A stretch of 64,000 nt of DNA from Lachnospiraceae bacterium (GCA_030527645.1 JAUNAJ010000007.1:1-64000), one strand, 5' to 3'; counted from the stretch's first letter, positions 1 through 9,188 are shown. Program-made: numbers and translations. The notes: generated by a model from the letters alone, not told the origin.

Positions 1-94
1 CGGACATGCTTGCATGTCCATATGGCGACTGTCGCGACAACTTGAGAAACTCGCAAAGCGTGTTTCTTATAGTTTGCGCGAACAACGAGCCATG
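1..94. repeat. Tandem structured repeat, copy 1
   Basis: The first 36 bases recur exactly at 95-130. The copy starts with a hairpin whose arms GGACATGC and GCATGTCC are separated by TT (2-19), then GCGAC-T-GTCGC, then GAGAAA (44-49), which can pair with TTTCTT (63-68). The rest of the copy aligns only loosely with copy 2. It lies upstream of the butyrate cluster in noncoding DNA. It may be an intergenic repeat or a structured RNA; no known family was recognised. Confidence 0.75.
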
Positions 95-166
95 CGGACA
101 TGCTTGCATGTCCATATGGCGACTGTCGCGGCAATTAGAGAAGCTCGCAGGGTGTACTTCTCATTG
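95..166. repeat. Tandem structured repeat, copy 2
   Basis: It begins with an exact 36-base copy of positions 1-36 (95-130). The later stem is GAGAAG (138-143) with CTTCTC (157-162), which differs from copy 1 by changes that keep or improve pairing. It is followed by a small inverted repeat GATCAT-GAA-ATGATC (166-180) and by the ribosome-binding region of crt. Confidence 0.75.
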
Positions 167-242
167 ATCATGAAATGATCGGCACATGCCGTATCATATA
201 TAGAAAAATAGAAACCAATCAGAAAAGAAGGGAGACACTATC

Positions 243-1019
243 ATGGAATTTATTAAATATGAAGTGGAAGGTTATGTAGGTATTATCACCATCTGCCGTC
301 CGAAGGCACTGAATGCGCTTACAAGCGTTGTTCTGAAAGAGCTGGACGAGACCATTGATGCAGTAGATCTGGATGCGATCCGCTGTCTCATCATCACAGG
401 TGACGGAGAGAAATCCTTCGTTGCAGGTGCTGATATCCTGGAGCAGTCTACTCTGACAAAAGAGCAGGGTGTTGCATGGGGACTGAACGGAAACCGTATT
501 TTCCGCAAGATCGAAACTCTTCCGATTCCTGTGATCGCTGCAGTGAACGGCTATGCACTGGGCGGCGGCTGCGAGATCGCTATGTGCTGTGATATCCGTA
601 TCTGTTCCGAGAATGCAGTATTCGGACAGCCTGAGGTTGGTCTTGGAATCACACCGGGCTTCGGCGGCACACAGAGACTTGCAAGACTGGTTAGCCCCGG
701 AATGGCAAAAGAGCTGATCTATGGTGCAAGAAACATCAAGGCTGAGAGAGCATATCAGATCGGTCTTGTAAACAGTGTATATCCTCTTGAGGAGCTGATG
801 CCGGCGGCTAAGAAGCTTGCTGCAACAATCGCAAAGAACGCTCCGATCGCTGTACGCAACTCTAAAAAGGCAATCAACGAGGGTCTGGAAGTCGGAATGG
901 ATGAGGCAATCAAGATCGAGGCAGATCTGTTCGGTGACTGCTTCGAGACTGCAGATCAGAAAGAGGGAATGGGAGCATTCCTGGAGAAGAGAAAAGAGAA
1001 AAACTTCATCAATAAATAA
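243..1019 (+). CDS. crt: Crotonase, 3-hydroxybutyryl-CoA dehydratase
   Basis: A 258-residue enoyl-CoA hydratase/isomerase family enzyme expected to dehydrate 3-hydroxybutyryl-CoA to crotonyl-CoA in butyrate formation. The oxyanion-hole segments AGADI (61-65) and GYALGGGCE (103-111) are present. The two catalytic glutamates of hydratases are kept at E111 and E131, the second inside GQPEVGLG. Length matches the family. A GGGAG ribosome site lies just upstream of the ATG. It is the first gene of crt-hbd-bcd-etfB-etfA. Substrate specificity is inferred from these neighbours, because the fold alone does not fix chain length. Confidence 0.95.
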   Translation: MEFIKYEVEGYVGIITICRPKALNALTSVVLKELDETIDAVDLDAIRCLIITGDGEKSFVAGADILEQSTLTKEQGVAWGLNGNRIFRKIETLPIPVIAAVNGYALGGGCEIAMCCDIRICSENAVFGQPEVGLGITPGFGGTQRLARLVSPGMAKELIYGARNIKAERAYQIGLVNSVYPLEELMPAAKKLAATIAKNAPIAVRNSKKAINEGLEVGMDEAIKIEADLFGDCFETADQKEGMGAFLEKRKEKNFINK

Positions 1020-1127
1020 TCGGATATAGACAGCAGGATATAGAAAGAAATACAGATAGTAATATTTTATTATCTTATAGAAAAACAGGTGTGAATACCA
1101 ATAATCGTAACTCGAGAGGAGAATCAT

Positions 1128-1967
1128 ATGATAGTAGGTGTGATCGGTGCCGGTACAATGGGTTCAGGCATTGCCCAGACATTTGCTTCCATAGAAGGCT
1201 ATGAAGTTCGTCTGTGCGATATCAACGGCACATTCGCAGAAAACGGAAAGAATAAAATTGCTGCATTGCTGAACAGCAGAGTTGCAAAAGGCAAAATGGA
1301 TCAGGAAGCAGCGGATGCAGTTCTCGCAAGGATCAAAACAGGAACAAAGGAGATCTGTGCCGACTGTGATCTGATCGTAGAGGCTGCGATCGAAAACATG
1401 GAGATCAAAAAACAGACCTTCAAAGATCTGCAGGAGATCACAAAACCGGATTGTATTTTTACAACCAATACATCCTCTCTTTCTATCACTGAAATCGGTC
1501 AGGGACTGACCCATCCGGTAGTAGGCATGCATTTCTTCAACCCGGCTCCTGTAATGAAGCTGGTAGAGGTAATCGCAGGTCTGAATACCCCTCAGCCGAT
1601 CGTTGACCGCGTATCTGAGATCGCGGAGCAGATCGGAAAAACACCGGTACAGGTGGAGGAGATGGCAGGTTTCGTTGTAAACCGTATCCTGATCCCGATG
1701 ATCAATGAGGCAATCGGTATCTATGCAGAGGGAATCGCTTCTAAAGAGCATATCGATACTGCTATGAAGCTTGGCGCAAATCATCCGATGGGACCTCTTC
1801 AGGTTGGTGACCTGGTAGGTCTTGATGTATGTCTTGCAATCATGGAGGTTATCTTCCAGGAGACAGGAGATTCCAAGTATCGTCCGCATCCATTGCTCCG
1901 TAAGATGGTGCGCGGCGGAAAGCTTGGACGCAAGACCGGAGTGGGCTTCTATAATTACACCAAGTAA
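1128..1967 (+). CDS. hbd: 3-hydroxybutyryl-CoA dehydrogenase
   Basis: A 279-residue NAD(P)-dependent dehydrogenase that reduces acetoacetyl-CoA to 3-hydroxybutyryl-CoA. The N-terminal Rossmann fold has GAGTMGSG (8-15) and an acidic D31 at the end of the second strand, which favours NAD. The catalytic His-Glu pair is visible as H135 in GMHFFNP and E147 in [15 protein letters not shown] (114-123) is the usual substrate-side segment. The start has AGAGGAG upstream. A 108-bp AT-rich gap separates it from crt and 20 bp separate it from bcd. Full length, nothing missing. Confidence 0.96.
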   Translation: MIVGVIGAGTMGSGIAQTFASIEGYEVRLCDINGTFAENGKNKIAALLNSRVAKGKMDQEAADAVLARIKTGTKEICADCDLIVEAAIENMEIKKQTFKDLQEITKPDCIFTTNTSSLSITEIGQGLTHPVVGMHFFNPAPVMKLVEVIAGLNTPQPIVDRVSEIAEQIGKTPVQVEEMAGFVVNRILIPMINEAIGIYAEGIASKEHIDTAMKLGANHPMGPLQVGDLVGLDVCLAIMEVIFQETGDSKYRPHPLLRKMVRGGKLGRKTGVGFYNYTK

Positions 1968-1987
1968 ATAACAACGGAGGAAAACAC

Positions 1988-3139
1988 ATGGACTTCACAT
2001 TAGACAAAAAACATGAGATGGTGAGAACCCTGTTCAGAGACTTTGCTGAGAACGAAGTAAAACCTCTCGCTCAGGAAGTGGATGAGACAGAGCAGTTTCC
2101 TGTAGAAACTGTTGAGAAGATGGCAAAATACGGATTCATGGGAATCCCGATTCCGAAGGAGTACGGCGGACAGGGCTGCGATATCCTCACCTACGCTATG
2201 TGTGTAGAGGAGCTGGCTAAGGTCTGCGGTACAACAGCAGTTATCGTTTCTGCACATACTTCTCTGTGTATGGATCCGATCCTTACTTACGGAACAGAGG
2301 AGCAGAAACAGAAATATCTTCCGGATCTGGCTGCAGGTAAAAAACTTGGTGCATTCGGTCTGACCGAGCCCGGTGCAGGAACAGACGCACAGGGACAGCA
2401 GACAAAGGCTGTTCTGGACGGAGATGAGTGGGTTCTGAACGGATCCAAATGCTTCATTACCAACGGAAAATATGCTGACGTGTATATTGTAATTGCAGTT
2501 ACAGGAACTGTTGAGAAGCGCGGCCGCATGATGAAAGAGATCTCTGCATTTATCGTAGAGAAGGGAACACCGGGATTCACCTTCGGAACAAAAGAGAAGA
2601 AGATGGGTATCCGCGGATCCGCTACCTATGAGCTGATCTTTACCGACTGCCGTATCCCGAAGGAGAACCTCCTCGGACAGCAGGGCAAGGGCTTCAATAT
2701 CGCTATGCATACACTGGACGGCGGCCGTATCGGTATTGCTTCCCAGGCACTCGGTCTTGCAGAGGGTGCTCTGGAGAGAACTGTAGATTATGTAAAAGAG
2801 AGAAAACAGTTCGGACGTACCATTGCTCAGTTCCAGAATACACAGTTCCAGCTGGCTGATATGGCAACAAAATGCCAGGCTGCTCAGATGATGGTTTACA
2901 GAGCTGCGAAAGCAAAAGAGACTCAGAAGAGCTACAGCGTAGAGGCTGCGCAGGCAAAACTCTATGCAGCAGAGACAGCTATGGAAGTGACCACAAAGGC
3001 TGTTCAGCTTCACGGCGGATACGGATACATCAGAGAGTACGACGTAGAGCGTATGATGCGTGATGCTAAGATTACAGAGATCTACGAGGGAACCTCTGAG
3101 GTTCAGCGTATGGTCATCTCTGCAAACTTATTGAAATAA
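1988..3139 (+). CDS. bcd: Butyryl-CoA dehydrogenase
   Basis: A 383-residue FAD acyl-CoA dehydrogenase that reduces crotonyl-CoA to butyryl-CoA. In clostridia it forms a complex with EtfAB and couples this step to ferredoxin reduction. The acyl-CoA dehydrogenase signature [13 protein letters not shown] lies around 120. The C-terminal YEGTSEVQ supplies the catalytic base E367, the position used by short-chain bacterial enzymes. GGAGG precedes the ATG. It sits 20 bp after hbd and 15 bp before etfB, so co-translation is likely. The etfBA genes next door support the butyryl-CoA assignment over other short-chain substrates. Confidence 0.96.
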   Translation: MDFTLDKKHEMVRTLFRDFAENEVKPLAQEVDETEQFPVETVEKMAKYGFMGIPIPKEYGGQGCDILTYAMCVEELAKVCGTTAVIVSAHTSLCMDPILTYGTEEQKQKYLPDLAAGKKLGAFGLTEPGAGTDAQGQQTKAVLDGDEWVLNGSKCFITNGKYADVYIVIAVTGTVEKRGRMMKEISAFIVEKGTPGFTFGTKEKKMGIRGSATYELIFTDCRIPKENLLGQQGKGFNIAMHTLDGGRIGIASQALGLAEGALERTVDYVKERKQFGRTIAQFQNTQFQLADMATKCQAAQMMVYRAAKAKETQKSYSVEAAQAKLYAAETAMEVTTKAVQLHGGYGYIREYDVERMMRDAKITEIYEGTSEVQRMVISANLLK

Positions 3140-3154
3140 CAGGAGGTAGAAACC

Positions 3155-3937
3155 GTGAAGATTGTTGTTTGTATCAAACAGGTACCGGATACCAAGGGTG
3201 GCGTACAGTTTAACCCGGATGGAACTCTGAACAGAGCGGCAATGCTTACTATCATGAACCCGGATGATAAAGCCGGACTTGAGGCTGCTCTCAGATTAAA
3301 AGATGAATATGGCGCAGAGGTAACAGTTCTTACCATGGGTCTTCCCAAGGCTTCTGATGTTCTGCGTGAGGCAATGGCAATGGGCGCTGATAAGGGAATC
3401 CTTGTAACAGACCGTGTTCTCGGCGGCGCTGATACATGGGCGACTTCTCAGACAATTGCGGGCGCATTGAGAAACATTGATTACGATCTGATCATCACAG
3501 GCCGTCAGGCGATCGATGGTGATACTGCACAGGTAGGACCGCAGATCTCCGAGCATCTGGGAATCCCGGTAATCTCTTATGCACAGGCAATCAAGATTGA
3601 GGGCGACAGTGTAGTAGTTGAGCGTCAGTACGATGACAGATATCATGTAGTGAAAGCACAGATGCCGTGTCTGATCACAGCACTGGCTGAGCTGAACGAG
3701 CCAAGATATATGACACCGGGCGGAATCTTCGAGGCAGTAGATGCTGAGATCACAACCTGGGGAAGAGCAGATCTGAAGGATGTGGATGACAGCAACCTGG
3801 GACTGAAGGGTTCACCCACAAAGATCGCAAGAGCATCTGATAAAGTACGTAAGGGTGCAGGACAGAAGGTAACTCTGGACGCTGAAGAGGCTGCTCAGTA
3901 TATTACAGACAGACTTCTTGAGAAACATATCATTTAA
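3155..3937 (+). CDS. etfB: Electron transfer flavoprotein beta subunit
   Basis: A 260-residue EtfB that pairs with the next gene to move electrons to or from butyryl-CoA dehydrogenase. The beta-subunit motif GRQAIDGDTAQVGP (116-129), the nucleotide/flavin loop, is intact. Translation starts at GTG 3155, six bases after AGGAGG. In bifurcating Bcd-EtfAB complexes the beta subunit holds the flavin that receives hydride from NADH. That role is inferred here from linkage to bcd. Confidence 0.95.
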   Translation: MKIVVCIKQVPDTKGGVQFNPDGTLNRAAMLTIMNPDDKAGLEAALRLKDEYGAEVTVLTMGLPKASDVLREAMAMGADKGILVTDRVLGGADTWATSQTIAGALRNIDYDLIITGRQAIDGDTAQVGPQISEHLGIPVISYAQAIKIEGDSVVVERQYDDRYHVVKAQMPCLITALAELNEPRYMTPGGIFEAVDAEITTWGRADLKDVDDSNLGLKGSPTKIARASDKVRKGAGQKVTLDAEEAAQYITDRLLEKHII

Positions 3938-3955
3938 TCGTAAGAGGTGACTAGT

Positions 3956-4999
3956 ATGAATTTAGAAGAATATAAAGGCGTATTTGTCTTCGCACAGCAG
4001 GTAGATAACCAGAACAGCGGAATCGCACTGGAGCTTCTGGGCGAAGCGAAAAGACTGGCAGAGCCTCTTAAGACAGAGGTTACTGCAGTACTGATCGGAT
4101 CCGACGTAAAAGGTCTCTGTGATGAGCTGGCAGCATACGGTGCTGACAAGATCATCGTTGTAGACGATCCTGAGCTGAAGGAGTACAGAACGGAGCCTTA
4201 TACCCATGCTCTGTCTTCTGTTATCAACGAGTTTAAACCCGAGATCGTTCTGGTTGGAGCTACTGCGATCGGCCGTGATCTCGGTCCAAAGGTATCTGCA
4301 CGTGTTGCAACCGGACTTACAGCAGACTGTACACTTCTTGAGATCGGTGATTTCCCGATCGTTGCGAAACCAGGTCAGGAGCAGAAGCACAACCAGCTGC
4401 TGATGACCCGTCCTGCATTCGGAGGAAACACCATTGCTACCATCGCCTGCCCGAACACCCGTCCTCAGATGGCTACCGTTCGTCCCGGTGTTATGCAGAA
4501 GCTTGATCCGATCAAGGATGCTAAGGCAGAGATTATCGAGTACAATCCCGGATTTACTCCGAACAACAACTATGTTGAGATCCTTGAGGTAGTGAAAGCA
4601 GTTAATGATACAGTAGATATTATGGATGCTAAGATCCTTGTTTCCGGCGGTCGTGGTGTTGGCTCTCCTGAGAACTTCAAGATCCTTGAGGAGCTTGCAG
4701 AGGCAATCGGCGGAGAGGTTTCCTGCTCTCGTGCTGTTGTAGACGCAGGCTGGAAGCCGAAGGATCTGCAGGTAGGACAGACCGGAAAGACTGTACGTCC
4801 TCAGGTTTACTTTGCTATCGGTATCTCCGGTGCCATCCAGCACGTTGCAGGTATGGAGGAGTCTGATCTGATCATCGCCATCAACAAAGATGAGTCCGCT
4901 CCGATCTTCGACGTAGCAGATTATGGAATCGTTGGCGATCTGAACAAGGTTGTTCCGAAGCTGACCGAGCTTGTAAAGGCTAACAAAAAAGCTCTGTAA
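3956..4999 (+). CDS. etfA: Electron transfer flavoprotein alpha subunit
   Basis: A 347-residue EtfA. The C-terminal FAD-binding domain shows SGGRGVG (about 230), SRAVVDAGW (about 258), QVGQTGKTV (about 272) and GISGAIQH (about 289), all typical. I chose ATG 3956 because AAGAGGTG ends six bases before it. An in-frame GTG at 3947 would lie inside that ribosome site. It is the last gene of the butyrate cluster and is followed by a strong terminator. No ferredoxin-like extension is present. Confidence 0.95.
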   Translation: MNLEEYKGVFVFAQQVDNQNSGIALELLGEAKRLAEPLKTEVTAVLIGSDVKGLCDELAAYGADKIIVVDDPELKEYRTEPYTHALSSVINEFKPEIVLVGATAIGRDLGPKVSARVATGLTADCTLLEIGDFPIVAKPGQEQKHNQLLMTRPAFGGNTIATIACPNTRPQMATVRPGVMQKLDPIKDAKAEIIEYNPGFTPNNNYVEILEVVKAVNDTVDIMDAKILVSGGRGVGSPENFKILEELAEAIGGEVSCSRAVVDAGWKPKDLQVGQTGKTVRPQVYFAIGISGAIQHVAGMEESDLIIAINKDESAPIFDVADYGIVGDLNKVVPKLTELVKANKKAL

Positions 5000-5027
5000 T
5001 CAATTTGCCTGATCTTTATCATTATAA

Positions 5028-5064
5028 AGCCAGCTCCGAAGAATCCTTCGGAGCTGGCTTTTTT
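5028..5064 (+). terminator. Terminator of the butyrate operon
   Basis: Arms AGCCAGCTCCGAAG (5028-5041) and CTTCGGAGCTGGCT (5046-5059) form a perfect 14-bp stem with a four-base loop, followed by a T run. It lies 28 bp after etfA. Confidence 0.92.
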
Positions 5065-5100
5065 GAAAGAAGGTTTTATGAATAAACAAGAAAAATTGTA

Positions 5101-6102
5101 TCACAATTTACTGGGAGCAAATCCCATGATCTGCTTAAAGAGTCTGGAAAAGTAATTTACATCATAGATGCCCACCTCTGCCGCCGCATCCTTCATGCAG
5201 TATCCTTCGTTCAGGATATATTCACTGGCCCGGATCACCCGCAGCCGGTTCAAATATTTTACCGGTGGAAACCCTGTTACATCCCGGAAGATTTTTCGGA
5301 AATAGTTGGTGGCGAATCCATACTGCGCTGCCAGTTCATTCAGGTTCAGGGGCTCAGCAATGTTCTGATCCAGATAAGCCAGAACCGCAGCAACTGCCAT
5401 CTGGCTTTCTGTGGAATGAACAGAGGCTGCACTCGTCTGTTTTCTCTGGATTCGCTGAAATTCCATCAAAATGATCTCCATGTATTTCTTTTTTTCTATG
5501 GCAGTATATTCCGTTATCTCTTCCTGGTATCCCAGGATCCGGTGAATCAGAGAAATAATATAGGAAAGCTGCTCTGGCTCTGCATGGATCACTCCCTGCT
5601 TTTCGCTATTTGCCTCGTATCCGGACAGCTCCATATGCCCGTTTCGATAGAAGCTTTCCCTTTTTGTTTTCCTATCCGTTTGCTCATCTGCTTTTCTATC
5701 TGATTTTCGGTTTTCAGGTTCTCTGTTTTCCAAAGTCCCTTCTTTTTCAATGCGAATGCTTTCCTCCAGCTGCTCCATGAGTCCTCCCTCTGTATTGAAA
5801 AGCAGCACATCAGGATCCACTGCTTCCCGGTGATACTGACAGTTAAACAGGGAAATCGCTCCCTCCACAGAATAGCCGTGGGCATGATTTGGTTGAATCA
5901 GCACGCAGTCTCCGGGAATCAGCAGGGTCTCTGTTCCGTTGTAGTAATGGCGGCAGGAGCCTTTTTCCACGATCAGCAGTTCATCGTAGTCATGCCAGTG
6001 CATTTCCACGGATCTGACATCCTCCCAGTGTTCGAAATTCATATTTGTTCCGTCCTTATCCAGCATGTCAAAATAAGGATAGGATATATTTGAATCTGTC
6101 AT
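5101..6102 (-). CDS. AraC-family regulator with cupin domain
   Basis: A 333-residue transcription factor. The N-terminal cupin-like sensor has HWHDYDELL (35-43) and GDCVLIQPNHAHG (64-76). The C-terminal 100 residues form the double helix-turn-helix of AraC/XylS, including YFRKIFRDVTGFPP. Between them, residues 116-148 form an unusual highly charged stretch rich in E, K, R and D, probably a flexible linker. Start chosen at 6102 because AAAGGAG lies five bases upstream; ATGs at 6105 and 6123 are less well placed. It is divergent from the sugar-binding lipoprotein gene, its most likely target. The ligand is unknown. Confidence 0.9.
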   Translation of the reverse strand: MTDSNISYPYFDMLDKDGTNMNFEHWEDVRSVEMHWHDYDELLIVEKGSCRHYYNGTETLLIPGDCVLIQPNHAHGYSVEGAISLFNCQYHREAVDPDVLLFNTEGGLMEQLEESIRIEKEGTLENREPENRKSDRKADEQTDRKTKRESFYRNGHMELSGYEANSEKQGVIHAEPEQLSYIISLIHRILGYQEEITEYTAIEKKKYMEIILMEFQRIQRKQTSAASVHSTESQMAVAAVLAYLDQNIAEPLNLNELAAQYGFATNYFRKIFRDVTGFPPVKYLNRLRVIRASEYILNEGYCMKDAAAEVGIYDVNYFSRLFKQIMGFAPSKL

Positions 6103-6275
6103 CATTTCTCCTTTCCTCTGCATAATACATATTCATGTAATGCCATTGATGGGGATCCTGTTTTCTTGATTTCAAATACATTTCTTCTCTATAACAGTAT
6201 ACCCTAAAAATGCGGTTATTTGCAGTTGTATCTTCATTTTGTGCTTGTTTTTGTCAGGTAACCTTCATACTGTTC

Positions 6276-6303
6276 TTGAATTCTCTTTGTTATTTGATAA
6301 AAT
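6276..6303 (+). promoter_or_regulatory. Promoter of the sugar-binding protein gene
   Basis: TTGAAT (6276-6281) and TAAAAT (6298-6303) are separated by 16 bp, in the AT-rich gap between the divergent AraC gene and the lipoprotein gene. Inferred from consensus match only. Confidence 0.5.
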
Positions 6304-6371
6304 GTACACATAAAGAAGAGCGGGCACGCTCACGCAGGGCAATATGCACAATAGAAAAAGGAGAATGAACG

Positions 6372-7472
6372 ATGAAGAAAAAAATTGCAGCAACTTTAAT
6401 TTCTCTGTTAACAATTACTTCTGTATTTGCAGGATGCGGATCTTCTGCAGACAGCAGTTCAAGTGAAGCAGCTTCCACAGAGACAGCATCTGTTTCTGAA
6501 GCAGAAGGCTCTGAGGAATCTGCAGCAGAATCTACTTCTGTTACCTCTGATGAGTTAGGAGAGGATGCAGAATATGATGAAGAAGTAAACATTATGGTTA
6601 TCATCAAGACCTCTTCTTCTGAGGTTGGACAGTATCTGACAAAGGGTGCAACCAGCTACGAAGAGGCACATCCCAATGTTCACGTGGACGTGTTCGGTGC
6701 AACCTCTGAAACCGCTTATGATGAGCAGCTGAATTCAATTGAGACCACGATTAATTCCGGAAAATATGATGCACTCTGTCTGGCTCCTCTTCAGTCCGAC
6801 GCAGCTGCAACCATGCTGGCAAACTGTGACATTCCTGTTATTTCATTTGACACAGTTATTTCCGATGATGTTGTTGAAACTCACGTAGGTGTAGGAAATA
6901 CAGAGGCTGCTAAAGCAGGTGCTATTGCTGCTGTAGAAGCTGCAAAGGAAGCAGGCTGGGACGAGATCAACTGTATTGAAATTGCAGGTGTACAGGGAGA
7001 TCCTACCAATGAAGCTCGTATGGAAGGCTACAAAGAAGGAATCAATGAAGCAGGTGGAACTTTCCTGGAGGACGAGATCCAGTATGCGGATGCTGTGGCT
7101 GACCGAGCAGTAAACTGTATGGAAAGCATCATGTCTAAATATCCGGAGGGAGTTGCAATCATCTGCTGCAACAACGATGATATGGCAATCGGTGCAGCAA
7201 AAGCAGCAGCTCAGAACGAAGCATATGCAGACACCATTTTCCTTGGATTTGATGGTATGAGCTCAGCAGCAGAGGTAATCGTAAACGGAACCGTAAACAA
7301 TTATCTTTCTGTTGCATGTGAGTGGACCGAGATGACCTATAAAGCAGTTGATTGTGCAATTCGTGCAATTAAAGGAGAAGAACTGCCTGGTACAGTTAAC
7401 ACAAGCTTTGAGATCATGGACAGCAGCAATGCGCAGGAGCGTCTGGATTATATGAACAGCCTTCTTGATTAA
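6372..7472 (+). CDS. Sugar ABC transporter substrate-binding lipoprotein
   Basis: A 366-residue extracellular binding protein of the RbsB/periplasmic-binding-protein-4 type. A lipoprotein signal ends in FAGC, giving lipidated C22, followed by a Ser/Glu-rich tether to about residue 60. The mature part has the two-lobed fold, with AICCNNDDMAIGAAKA-like and FLGFDG segments typical of ribose/galactose-type binders. No permease or ATPase gene lies nearby: the gene is followed by two terminators and a convergent gene. It may serve a transporter encoded elsewhere or act as a sensor. Ligand not predictable from sequence alone. Confidence 0.88.
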   Translation: MKKKIAATLISLLTITSVFAGCGSSADSSSSEAASTETASVSEAEGSEESAAESTSVTSDELGEDAEYDEEVNIMVIIKTSSSEVGQYLTKGATSYEEAHPNVHVDVFGATSETAYDEQLNSIETTINSGKYDALCLAPLQSDAAATMLANCDIPVISFDTVISDDVVETHVGVGNTEAAKAGAIAAVEAAKEAGWDEINCIEIAGVQGDPTNEARMEGYKEGINEAGGTFLEDEIQYADAVADRAVNCMESIMSKYPEGVAIICCNNDDMAIGAAKAAAQNEAYADTIFLGFDGMSSAAEVIVNGTVNNYLSVACEWTEMTYKAVDCAIRAIKGEELPGTVNTSFEIMDSSNAQERLDYMNSLLD

Positions 7473-7512
7473 TCAGCTTTTTCATTCCATATAATAAAAT
7501 ATTTCACACAGT

Positions 7513-7553
7513 CCCGCCGGCGAATGAACCTTCGCCGGCGGGTTCTGTTTTTT
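7513..7553 (+). terminator. Terminator after the sugar-binding protein gene
   Basis: CCCGCCGGCGAA and TTCGCCGGCGGG make a perfect 12-bp GC-rich stem with a six-base loop, followed by TTCTGTTTTTT. Confidence 0.92.
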
Positions 7554-7601
7554 GAACGATTGCTGTAAGCAAAGGTTTTCTCTGAAATTTTTAGGCGGGA
7601 A

Positions 7602-7647
7602 AAAAGCCCTCCGCCGAATGGGATCTCCCATTAGGCGGAGGGCTTTT
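7602..7647. terminator. Bidirectional terminator between convergent genes
   Basis: A long inverted repeat (AAAAGCCCTCCGCC... paired with ...GGCGGAGGGCTTTT) flanked by A and T runs. It can end transcription from the + strand and from the minus-strand alcohol dehydrogenase gene. Confidence 0.88.
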
Positions 7648-7673
7648 ATAAACGATTGTTTAACCTAAGAGGA

Positions 7674-8858
7674 TCAGAAGCACTCTCTGTAAACTCTCTT
7701 AGACAGCTCCTGTGTCCATGGCTGTACATAGGAGTTTGTGATCAGACGCTGCTGGTTAGCCTCTACAGATGCTGCGAAGATATCGATGTCAGCCTCTGTG
7801 AATCCATACTCATGAAGCGGTTTCAGGTGAAGAACCTTCTCAAGAAGTTCGTTCAGATATGGAATAGCGTTCTCAACTTCACATCCTGTGATACGCGCAA
7901 CCAGCTGTTTGAATTTCAGAAGCTCTCCGTTTGGATCATACTCATCGTAGATCTCCAGGATCTTTCCGAACAGAGCGTAGTTGGACTCACCGTGAGGTAC
8001 ATGATAGGTTCCGCCCAGAGGGAAGGACATTCCGTGAACAGTAGCACATCCTGCTTTCAGGAATGCGATTCCACCGTACATAGAAGCAGTCAGGAACTCA
8101 TCAAGGTAGTCAAGACGAGCATCCGGTCCGCCCTCGCCGATACGACGGAAGCCTTCCAGAATCAGCTCCATACCCTTTGTAGAGAACAGCTCGGAAGTAA
8201 TGGTCTTACGTGCAGGTGAGAGGAAGGACTCGCAGCAGTGGATCAGAGCGTCGATTGCAGAAGCTGCGAATGGTTTGTACGGCAGAGTTTTCAGCATATC
8301 AGGTACCAGACAAACCTTGTTCGGAATGATATCATCAGAAACCAGACCAAGCTTGGTCTCTGTTCCTGTCAGAACGCCGTCTTTCTCATCTTTAACGATT
8401 GCAACAGAAATGTTGGAAACCTCAGATCCTGTACCGCAGGTAGTAGGAACAGCGATAACCTCTTTCTCATGTACGATCGGCTCACGTTTGAAGTACAGCT
8501 CATGTACAGAAGAAGGACGTCTGCAGCCGAGCAGCTTGCAAAGATCCATGATTGCGCCGCCGCCGATAGCGATTACACGATCATAGGAATCATAGGGAAT
8601 TGCCTCGTACATGGTCTCGATCATAGCCTCTGAAGGCTCGCCAGCTCCGAATTTCTCCTGGAATACGAAATTGCATGGCAGATTGTACTGCTCCATGAAT
8701 GGTTTATAGATAAACTCATTTGTCAGGACACAGTCGCGCTCGTTCAGCTTGAATTCTTCTACGAGCATTCCGAAATCAGCACATTTGTAGATTGTTGGAG
8801 CGATGATGATCTCTCTTTTGTCAGCCTGTAAAGACTTGCTAAATGCATCCATTGCCAT
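7674..8858 (-). CDS. Iron alcohol dehydrogenase, probable 4-hydroxybutyrate dehydrogenase
   Basis: A 394-residue group III iron-dependent alcohol dehydrogenase. The NAD-binding GGGAIMD (99-105) and PTTCGTGSE (138-146) are present. Metal ligands fit D203, H207, H275 and H289; the last two are spaced 14 residues apart, as in FucO. Overall character resembles the 4-hydroxybutyrate dehydrogenases of gut butyrate producers, which reduce succinate semialdehyde. This specificity is a guess, and 1,3-propanediol-type or other aldehydes are possible. AGGAG lies about ten bases upstream. It is expressed alone, from its own promoter (9001-9029) with a 140-base leader. Confidence 0.82.
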   Translation of the reverse strand: MAMDAFSKSLQADKREIIIAPTIYKCADFGMLVEEFKLNERDCVLTNEFIYKPFMEQYNLPCNFVFQEKFGAGEPSEAMIETMYEAIPYDSYDRVIAIGGGAIMDLCKLLGCRRPSSVHELYFKREPIVHEKEVIAVPTTCGTGSEVSNISVAIVKDEKDGVLTGTETKLGLVSDDIIPNKVCLVPDMLKTLPYKPFAASAIDALIHCCESFLSPARKTITSELFSTKGMELILEGFRRIGEGGPDARLDYLDEFLTASMYGGIAFLKAGCATVHGMSFPLGGTYHVPHGESNYALFGKILEIYDEYDPNGELLKFKQLVARITGCEVENAIPYLNELLEKVLHLKPLHEYGFTEADIDIFAASVEANQQRLITNSYVQPWTQELSKRVYRECF

Positions 8859-9000
8859 TTTTCTTATCTCCTTACATTAATGATAGTTAACAGTTCAGGG
8901 TGAAACGTCGCCGGTCTGTCTGAAGACCGGCAGCAAGCCATAAATGTATCGCGCAGGAACACAAAACTACGCATGTGTGTATGACTTACCCTTAGTTATA

Positions 9001-9029
9001 ACTATATAATATGCGGAAAAATTTGTAAA
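9001..9029 (-). promoter_or_regulatory. Promoter of the iron alcohol dehydrogenase gene
   Basis: On the minus strand TTTACA (9029-9024) and TATAGT (9006-9001) are separated by exactly 17 bp, in a strongly AT-rich tract. Confidence 0.6.
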
Positions 9030-9107
9030 TAGGATTATGATAAAAATTTATCAAATTCAGTACAAATATGTTGTAATCAAGGTTTTACGGCAATTGCAGC
9101 AGTCTGA

Positions 9108-9154
9108 TCCGAAAAGAAAACATGCCTGCAAAACAGGCATGCTTTCTTTTCGGA
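9108..9154 (-). terminator. Terminator of tyrA-aroA
   Basis: A long hairpin with arms of about 21 bases (TCCGAAAAGAAA plus CATGCCTG, and the complement) lies 35 bp past the aroA stop. On the minus strand the 3' arm ends in a T-rich stretch. Confidence 0.8.
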
Positions 9155-9188
9155 TGCTATGGTACCGCTTTCGCTGCGGCTTATTTTA

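Larger units (their letters stand above)
8859..9188. other. Intergenic leader and promoter region
   Basis: 330 bp between aroA and the iron alcohol dehydrogenase gene, both on the minus strand. It holds the aroA terminator (9108-9154), the dehydrogenase promoter (9001-9029) and a leader with one 8-bp hairpin (arms 8910-8917 and 8924-8931). No ORF or recognised riboswitch was seen. Confidence 0.7.

Noticed and set aside
1-166. CRISPR-like repeats
   Set aside because: Only two copies; the spacing element is itself partly repeated and structured, and there is no cas gene.
8910-8931. Riboswitch in the alcohol dehydrogenase leader
   Set aside because: Only one 8-bp hairpin; no conserved aptamer or terminator before the gene.
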